Shown: piece by piece, positions 32,530 to 37,123 of the stretch
How positions within the stretch are numbered: position 1 is the first letter of the stretch
How the letters are laid out: every line of letters begins with the position of its first letter
From: Phycisphaerales bacterium
Lineage (GTDB): Bacteria; Planctomycetota; Phycisphaerae; Tepidisphaerales; Tepidisphaeraceae
Assembly: GCA_028291615.1 (NCBI GenBank)
Contig: JAQGHM010000296.1
Location: 1-37,123 of the forward strand
Direction of reading: 5' to 3'
DNA: 37,123 nucleotides
The notes under the pieces: generated by a model
What the model was told of the DNA's origin: nothing
The model's database searches: none
What the model saw: the letters and a program-made list of their open reading frames with translations, nothing else
Position numbers and translations under genes: made by a program

Positions 32530-32550
32530 CGCGGGAGTTTATTTCCCGCG
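32530..32550 (+). promoter_or_regulatory. Hairpin just upstream of the ribosome site of the modular surface protein gene
   Basis: CGCGGGA-GTTTATT-TCCCGCG forms a perfect seven-base stem that ends immediately before AAAGG, the likely ribosome site of the gene at 32564. It may protect or mask the 5' leader. No promoter was identified convincingly in the 150 bases before this gene. Confidence 0.45.
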
Positions 32551-32563
32551 AAAGGCAATCGCT

Positions 32564-35140
32564 ATGAACGCCCGCGTTCCATCCAACCGAATTCGTCGCA
32601 TCCTCGCCTGCGCCGTCGAACCGCTCGAATCTCGCCAATTGCTCAGCGTTGCAGCGCTCGACCTCACCTTCGGCTCAGGCGGCAAGACCGTCACCGACTT
32701 CAACACCCAGCCCAACTCCGCCTACTCCGTCGCGCTGGCGAATGGCAAGATCCTCGTCGCCGGCTCCCTCACCACCAACGGCGACGCCGACTTCGCCCTC
32801 GCCCGATACAACGCCGACGGCACGCTCGATACCACCTTCGGCAACGGCGGCGTCGTCACCACCGATTTCGGCTCGACCGCCGACGAGGCGTACGCCATGT
32901 CGATCGAGGTGATCGATCCCAGCACGTACAAGATCGTGCTCGCCGGCACCACCCAAACCGGGTCGGGCTACTTCGACTTCGCCGTCGCGCGCTACAACGC
33001 CGACGGCACGCTCGACAGCACCTTCGGCGCCAACCACGACGGCAAAGTCACCGCCGACTTCGCCCATGACTTCGATCGTGCAACGGCCATCGCCTTCCAG
33101 TCCGGCGGAAAAATTCTCATCACCGGCTCGGCGACCGTCGCCTTCAACTCCGAGTTCGGCATGCTGCGGCTCGACGACAACGGCTTGCTCGACATCACCT
33201 TCGGCGCGGATCACACCGGCAAGGTCATGACCGACTGGAACGGCGCCCTCGCCGAAAGCGCGGGCGTCGCGATCCAAGGCGATGGCAAGATCATCCTCGC
33301 TGGTTACGAGTACGATTACGCCACCGGCGACGCCGACGCCGCCGTCGCGCGCTACACCGCCGACGGCCTGCTCGATTCCTCCTTCGGCGTCGCGCAAAGC
33401 GGCATGGTCAAGATCGACTTCGGCCAGGCCGACGATCGCGCCCAGGCCATCGCGGTGCAGGCCGACGGCAGCATCCTGCTCGCCGGGTACGCCAACGACT
33501 ACAACGGCCACTCCGATTTCGTCCTGGCCAAACTGACCTCCGCCGGCAATCTGGACACCACGTTCGGCCCCGCCGGCATGAATGGGATCATCCTCACCGA
33601 TTTCGGTGGAATGGACCAGGCATTCGCCCTTGCGGTTCAGGCCGACGGGAAAATCGTAGTCGGCGGAACGACCGCGACCGACAGCGGCCAGGATTTCGCC
33701 GTCGCCCGCTTCGCCGCCGACGGACTGCTCGACAACGACTTCGGCCCCGGCGGCAAGATCATCACCGACATGGGCATGGACGACAGCGTCGCCGGCCTGG
33801 CGATCGACTCCGGTGGCGGCGTGATCGCCGTCGGCAGCTCGTTCACCATCCAATCCGGCACGGCTGACTTTGCGCTGGCGCGCTTTGCCGAACCGCTGCC
33901 GCCTCCTCCGCCGCCCCCGCCGCCGCCCCCACCTCCTCCTCCTCCCCCGCCGCCGCCTCCTCTGCCGCCCCCGCCGGTCAACCTGGCGCCGGTGGCGAAC
34001 GCGGGTGGCCCGTACATCGTCCTCGAAGGCTCCGCGCTCAAGGTCTCGGGCGCTAAGTCACAGGATCCCGACGGCTCGGTCGTTTCCTGGGAATGGGACT
34101 TCAACTACGACGGCGGCACGTTCGACGTGGACGCCGCCGGCAAGGAGGTTGCCTTCCCCAAGCTCAACGGCCCCGCCTTCCGCACCATCGCGCTGCGCGT
34201 GACCGACAACCAGGGCGCCAGCACGATCATTACGACGACCGTGCAGGTGAACAATGCGCCCCCGGTGGCCGCCCTCACCGGGCCCACCGTCGTGGCGCGC
34301 AAGGATCTCGCGACGTTCACCGGCTCGTTCTTCGATCCGGGCCTGCTCGACACCCACGAGGTCTCGTGGGACTTCGGCGACGGCACCGTCATCGCCTTCA
34401 AGCCCGGCGACAACCCCAGCGCCCTCACCGCGGCTCATGCCTATGCGAAGAAGGGCCTCTACACGGTGAAGTTTACCGTGCGCGACAGCGACGGCGCGGT
34501 CAGTTGCGCCACGCTCAAGGTTGACGTCCAGGTCGGTCACGTCTCTACCACCTCTACCGCCGGTGTCACCACGCTGACGGTCAGCGGCACGGCGGCGGCA
34601 GACATCCTCGACGTGAAAAAGTCGAAGACCGGCAAGCTCGAAATCACCATCGACAACGACTCCCAGGGCCTGTTCCAAGTCGACCGGCTCATCGTCTACG
34701 GCAGCTCCGGAAATGACCTGATCCGCATCGGCGACGGCGTCACCCAACCCGTCGAAGTGTTCGGCGAAGACGGCAACGACGTCATCTTCGCCGGCAAGGG
34801 CGACGCCACCCTTCACGGCGGCGCAGGCAACGACAAGCTCTTCGGCGGCGCGGGCAAGAACGTGCTCGACGGCGGCGCCGGCAACGATCTGCTCCAGGTG
34901 CCCGAGCGGAACAAGAACGCTGCCACCCTCATGGGCGGCGCCGGCAACGACGAGCTCCTCGGTGGCGCCGGCAACGACCTCCTCGACGGCGGTGAAGGTG
35001 ACGATCACCTCAACGGCCGAGGCGGCGCCGACCACCTGCTCGGCGGCACCGGCAAAGATCACTACGCCAAGCTGAAGGGCGATGATGTCCTCTCCGACCC
35101 GGACATCAAGCCCGCAGCCAAGGGCAAGAAGGCGAAGTAA
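32564..35140 (+). CDS. Large modular surface protein: LEPR-XLL, delta-60 repeats, polyproline, PKD, hemolysin-type repeats
   Basis: The 858-residue protein starts with VEPLESRQLLSVAALD (18-33), the LEPR-XLL motif of secreted planctomycete proteins. Residues 33-440 contain seven delta-60 repeats, each with an LDxxFG core (LDLTFGSGGKTVTDF, LDTTFGNGGVVTTDFG, LDSTFG, LDITFG, LDSSFG, LDTTFGPAG, LDNDFGPGGKIITD), consistent with a beta propeller. A proline run follows (445-475), then two PKD-like beta domains (ANAGGPYIVLEGS with WEWDFNYDGG; AALTGPTVVARKD with VSWDFGDGT), and a C-terminal block of GGAGNDxL hemolysin-type repeats (about 715-840) ending in KGKKAK. No anchor is seen. AAAGG precedes the ATG by nine bases. 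It is inferred to be extracellular and calcium-binding. Confidence 0.93.
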   Translation: MNARVPSNRIRRILACAVEPLESRQLLSVAALDLTFGSGGKTVTDFNTQPNSAYSVALANGKILVAGSLTTNGDADFALARYNADGTLDTTFGNGGVVTTDFGSTADEAYAMSIEVIDPSTYKIVLAGTTQTGSGYFDFAVARYNADGTLDSTFGANHDGKVTADFAHDFDRATAIAFQSGGKILITGSATVAFNSEFGMLRLDDNGLLDITFGADHTGKVMTDWNGALAESAGVAIQGDGKIILAGYEYDYATGDADAAVARYTADGLLDSSFGVAQSGMVKIDFGQADDRAQAIAVQADGSILLAGYANDYNGHSDFVLAKLTSAGNLDTTFGPAGMNGIILTDFGGMDQAFALAVQADGKIVVGGTTATDSGQDFAVARFAADGLLDNDFGPGGKIITDMGMDDSVAGLAIDSGGGVIAVGSSFTIQSGTADFALARFAEPLPPPPPPPPPPPPPPPPPPPPPLPPPPVNLAPVANAGGPYIVLEGSALKVSGAKSQDPDGSVVSWEWDFNYDGGTFDVDAAGKEVAFPKLNGPAFRTIALRVTDNQGASTIITTTVQVNNAPPVAALTGPTVVARKDLATFTGSFFDPGLLDTHEVSWDFGDGTVIAFKPGDNPSALTAAHAYAKKGLYTVKFTVRDSDGAVSCATLKVDVQVGHVSTTSTAGVTTLTVSGTAAADILDVKKSKTGKLEITIDNDSQGLFQVDRLIVYGSSGNDLIRIGDGVTQPVEVFGEDGNDVIFAGKGDATLHGGAGNDKLFGGAGKNVLDGGAGNDLLQVPERNKNAATLMGGAGNDELLGGAGNDLLDGGEGDDHLNGRGGADHLLGGTGKDHYAKLKGDDVLSDPDIKPAAKGKKAK

Positions 35141-35161
35141 TCCCCCACACTCGCCTCTGTC

Positions 35162-35191
35162 CCCCTCTCCTCAAACTCTGGAGGAGAGGGG
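35162..35191. terminator. Perfect hairpin after the modular surface protein gene
   Basis: CCCCTCTCCTC and GAGGAGAGGGG pair over 11 bases around AAACTCTG, 22 bases past the stop codon. There is no T-run on either side, so it is at best a weak intrinsic terminator. Similar CCCCTCTCC...GGAGAGGGG palindromes recur in bacterial genomes as intergenic repeats; that remark is from memory. Confidence 0.5.
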
Positions 35192-35261
35192 CCGATCCTC
35201 CGGAAGCTTCCGACCCCGCCGCAGCACAAACTTGCGGTTTTCGTCATCTCGCCTTTTTTCT

Positions 35262-35289
35262 TTGACTCCCTGCGGACGCCACGTATTTT
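35262..35289 (+). promoter_or_regulatory. Probable promoter of the PEP-CTERM gene
   Basis: TTGACT (35262-35267) and TATTTT (35284-35289) are separated by 16 bases. Transcription from about 35297 would give a leader of roughly 97 bases that contains the next hairpin. Confidence 0.45.
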
Positions 35290-35311
35290 AGTAGCTCAGT
35301 GAGTGGCACCG

Positions 35312-35330
35312 GCCATGCCGCTGGCATGGC
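35312..35330 (+). promoter_or_regulatory. Perfect stem-loop in the PEP-CTERM gene leader
   Basis: GCCATGCC-GCT-GGCATGGC pairs over eight bases with a three-base loop, in the middle of the predicted leader and 63 bases before the start codon. It may affect message stability or be a regulatory site. Confidence 0.4.
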
Positions 35331-35393
35331 TGGAATCATATCAAAACCGCGCGCCGCTGTGCCTGAAGACAAACGCAAGAGGGAGAGTGGGCC

Positions 35394-36263
35394 ATGCCGA
35401 TTTCGCACCGCAACCCCGTTCGTGGAAAACACTGCGCACGGATTGTCATTGCTGCTGCCGCCGCCGCCATCGGAGGCGCGCAGAGAGCGGGCGCGGCACA
35501 GGTCGCATATCGCTCGTTAGTCACGGCGAAGAATCCACTCACGTACCTGATGCTGGACGAGCCGGCGGGCTCGGCGTCGGCGGCCGACAGCGGGACCAAC
35601 GGGACGCCGACCCCCGGCACCTTCGGTTCGGGTGTGACGCTTGGCCAAACCAGCGCCGGCGCGATCCTCAATACCGCCCTGACCACCAACGGCACTGCCA
35701 CTCCGATCACGATCGCCGCCAGTGATGCCAAGTTCGACAACATTGGCACCGGCGATTTCACGGTGGAGATGTGGTTCAACACCTCCAACATCACCACCCG
35801 TGAGGATCTATTCAACTTTAAGGGGACAGCGACAAATACAAGCGACCTTGGCATTCAACTTTCATCTGAGACCGCCGATCACCTCAGCATCTTCCACACG
35901 ACCGGTTTCAAGATCAGCTCAACCGCAGCGGTGACGGCCAATCAATGGCATCATCTCGCGCTGACGCGGGTGGGCTTAACTGGCGCTGAGACGCTCTATC
36001 TGGACGGCGCCGTGGTCGGTTCGGCGACGGACACGCAGACGCTGAGCACCCTCAACACCGGAACGCTCGCGGTCGGTAGCAAGTCCTTCGGTCCGACGTT
36101 CCGCGTCTTTACGGGCTCGATTGACGAATACGCCCTCTACAACACCGCCCTGACGCCCGCCGAAGTGCAGGCGCACATCGCAGCCGTTCCCGAGCCCGCA
36201 GCGATCGGGCTGCTGCTTGCGCCCGCGCTGGGTCTCCTGGCGCGCCGGCGTCGCCGCGCCTGA
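35394..36263 (+). CDS. LamG-domain protein with PEP-CTERM sorting signal
   Basis: The 289-residue protein has a signal peptide (basic start, then VIAAAAAAIGGAQRAGA to about residue 34), followed by a concanavalin A/LamG-like domain: TYLMLDEPAGSASAADSG, DFTVEMWFNTSN, WHHLALTRVG, LYLDGAVVG and IDEYALYNTALTPAEVQAHI. The C-terminus carries VPEPAAIGLLLAP, a hydrophobic stretch and a run of arginines, a complete PEP-CTERM signal for exosortase. GGGAGAG lies about eight bases before the ATG. LamG domains bind glycans, so surface attachment to polysaccharide is the likely role. No exosortase gene is in the window. The gene converges on the PilZ gene, with 17 bases between. Confidence 0.92.
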   Translation: MPISHRNPVRGKHCARIVIAAAAAAIGGAQRAGAAQVAYRSLVTAKNPLTYLMLDEPAGSASAADSGTNGTPTPGTFGSGVTLGQTSAGAILNTALTTNGTATPITIAASDAKFDNIGTGDFTVEMWFNTSNITTREDLFNFKGTATNTSDLGIQLSSETADHLSIFHTTGFKISSTAAVTANQWHHLALTRVGLTGAETLYLDGAVVGSATDTQTLSTLNTGTLAVGSKSFGPTFRVFTGSIDEYALYNTALTPAEVQAHIAAVPEPAAIGLLLAPALGLLARRRRRA

Positions 36264-36280
36264 CCGAATTCAATTCGTTC

Positions 36281-36595
36281 TCAGCAGAACTCCGCCCCCA
36301 CCTCGAACACGCCCGCCCCATTCTTCTTACAGGAGATGATCCGCACTTCCGAGCGCAGCCGCTGCTCCCCCACGCCGATCTCGACCATGAAGAACGAATT
36401 CACCGGCATCGCCGTAGGCAGTTCAAAGCCTACGCCGTGACGCGACAAGTTCAGCGCCTGCACTTCGCGCCGCTCGTCCGCGCGCGTCGCCGTCGGGCTC
36501 ACCACCCACGCCTGCACGACGTGCGGCGTCCGCGCGCTGCGCCGCCGGTCGCTTTCCGTGCCACGCGGCGAAGGCGGCTTTACAGTGCTGCTCAT
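36281..36595 (-). CDS. PilZ-domain protein, probable c-di-GMP receptor
   Basis: The 104-residue protein is a stand-alone PilZ domain. RRRSARTP (17-24) supplies the RxxxR loop, and NLSRHGVGFEL (49-59) supplies the (D/N)xSxxG motif, the two elements that bind cyclic di-GMP; Asn replaces the usual Asp. The strand pattern continues as FFMVEIGV, SEVRIISCKK and FEVGAEFC. The in-frame extension to 36832 overlaps the phosphatase gene and is rejected in favour of ATG 36595, eight bases after that gene's stop. It is likely co-transcribed with the upstream phosphatase, linking c-di-GMP with a phosphatase-based switch, and is convergent with the PEP-CTERM gene. Confidence 0.85.
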   Translation of the reverse strand: MSSTVKPPSPRGTESDRRRSARTPHVVQAWVVSPTATRADERREVQALNLSRHGVGFELPTAMPVNSFFMVEIGVGEQRLRSEVRIISCKKNGAGVFEVGAEFC

Positions 36596-36602
36596 AGCGG
36601 TC

Positions 36603-37123
36603 CTATCGACTTTCCCGCACCCGCCCGTGAACCGCTGCCGCGTGATGAATATCGGACGCGCCGCTGCGGCCATCCGGCAGCCCTTCGAGCACCAGAATGG
36701 TCTGGTCGTCGCTTGCCTTTTCCGACCCCAGGTGCGCCAGCACGGCCGCCGTAAGGCAGCGCACCGCCGCCTGCGCCCCGCCATCACACAAGGCCAGTGC
36801 CCGCTCGATCCCCTCCGGCCCGAGCATCTCACCCGTCGAATTTCGCGCCTCGGTCACACCGTCCGTGTAAAGCAGCACCATCTGCCCCGGGGCAAGGATC
36901 AACCGGTCTTCGCTGAACGGCGCATCGACGTCGATCCCCAGCGGCAGTCCTCTCGCAGCATCCAACTCACGAATAACAGTCCGCCCCGAACCATGCCCAT
37001 TCTCCCCCATCCCCGAGATCAGCAGGGGGGGATTGTGCCCCGCCCGCGCATAAACCAATTCGCGCGTCGAAGCCTGGTAAAACGCAAGGAACGCCGTCAC
37101 GAACGAAGACTCGATCTGCTTCG
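36603..37123 (-). CDS. SpoIIE/RsbU-type PP2C phosphatase, 5' part outside the window
   Basis: Only the C-terminal 173 residues are present, and the frame is open at the window edge (KQIESSFVTAFLAFYQ). The PP2C-like SpoIIE features are clear: YARAGHNPPLLI, LPLGIDVDAP, ILAPGQMVLLYTDGVTEARN with metal-binding Asp, and KASDDQTILVLEG near the end. Such enzymes dephosphorylate anti-anti-sigma factors (STAS proteins) in partner-switching cascades, usually with an N-terminal GAF, PAS or receiver domain that lies outside the window. The GTG at 37100 is internal, not a start. The PilZ gene follows after seven bases. The final residues are not a known domain. Confidence 0.9.
   Translation of the reverse strand, partial: KQIESSFVTAFLAFYQASTRELVYARAGHNPPLLISGMGENGHGSGRTVIRELDAARGLPLGIDVDAPFSEDRLILAPGQMVLLYTDGVTEARNSTGEMLGPEGIERALALCDGGAQAAVRCLTAAVLAHLGSEKASDDQTILVLEGLPDGRSGASDIHHAAAVHGRVRESR

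Noticed and set aside
32675..33853. Open frame of 392 codons on the minus strand over the delta-60 repeats
   Set aside because: It is a mirror of repeated coding sequence, rich in Gly, Val and Ala. The plus-strand frame has the repeat domain and a ribosome site.
33897..33980. CCNCC simple-sequence run as a possible repeat or CRISPR-like element
   Set aside because: It encodes the proline linker in frame with no spacer structure. No CRISPR pattern was found anywhere in the window.
35290..35300. GTAGCTCAGT, similar to a tRNA D-arm
   Set aside because: No acceptor, anticodon or T-arm pairing surrounds it, and TTCGA is missing at the expected distance.
1..37123. Search for mobile elements, phage genes or restriction/defence systems
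   Set aside because: No transposase, integrase, toxin-antitoxin pair, methylase or nuclease family was recognised. The short repeats at 1564-1658 are the only repeat-type candidates.

Overview
The window is GC-rich chromosomal DNA, most likely from a planctomycete and plausibly class Phycisphaerae (order Tepidisphaerales). This placement is inferred from protein hallmarks: two proteins with an LEPR-XLL-type N-terminus, three dispersed pseudopilin-like FTLxELLVV proteins with H-X9-DG-like tails, a PEP-CTERM protein, delta-60 and hemolysin-type glycine/aspartate repeats, and a ClpC with planctomycete-like neighbours. No rRNA, tRNA, CRISPR array, transposase, integrase or phage gene was seen.

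Layout. 1-2.8 kb: truncated pseudopilin, GNAT acetyltransferase and M29 aminopeptidase, all minus, with a compound short repeat between the last two. 3.0-5.9 kb: small membrane protein, then gnd and zwf (oxidative pentose phosphate pathway). 6.0-10.8 kb: DUF456 membrane protein, a sigma-factor-like protein with a C-terminal membrane helix, clpC, and a divergent DedA gene. 10.85-13.8 kb: minus-strand run ispG, lipoprotein, small hypothetical, argC. 14.1-17.1 kb: plus-strand run of an LEPR/hemolysin-repeat protein, a pseudopilin and an orphan sensor kinase, overlapped at its end by a convergent pseudopilin. 17.9-26.5 kb: formaldehyde dehydrogenase, a duplicated LPP20-like secreted protein, a carboxypeptidase-regulatory-like secreted protein, a metallo-beta-lactamase-fold hydrolase, two small conserved-looking proteins (one frameshifted), a Gfo/Idh/MocA oxidoreductase, argD, a lipoprotein and trpF. 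26.6-29.7 kb: rhamnulokinase, amidohydrolase and a membrane protein. 29.8-37.1 kb: M3 oligoendopeptidase, orphan ABC ATPase, an 858-residue modular surface protein, a LamG/PEP-CTERM protein, a PilZ protein and a truncated SpoIIE/RsbU-type phosphatase.

Much of the left half is housekeeping metabolism (NADPH supply, arginine, tryptophan, isoprenoids, formaldehyde oxidation) interleaved with envelope and surface genes. Surface and signalling genes dominate 14-17 kb and 32-37 kb. Sampled base counts show G excess on the plus strand up to about 27 kb and C excess after about 28 kb regardless of gene direction, which suggests a strand-composition switch near the rhamnulokinase gene.

The best candidates for something undescribed are the LEPR-repeat protein/pseudopilin/kinase run with its paired upstream dyads (14.0-17.8 kb), the membrane-anchored sigma-like protein paired with DUF456 (6.0-7.2 kb), and the modular delta-60/polyproline/PKD/hemolysin-repeat surface protein (32.6-35.1 kb). 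No complete known defence or mobile system was found.
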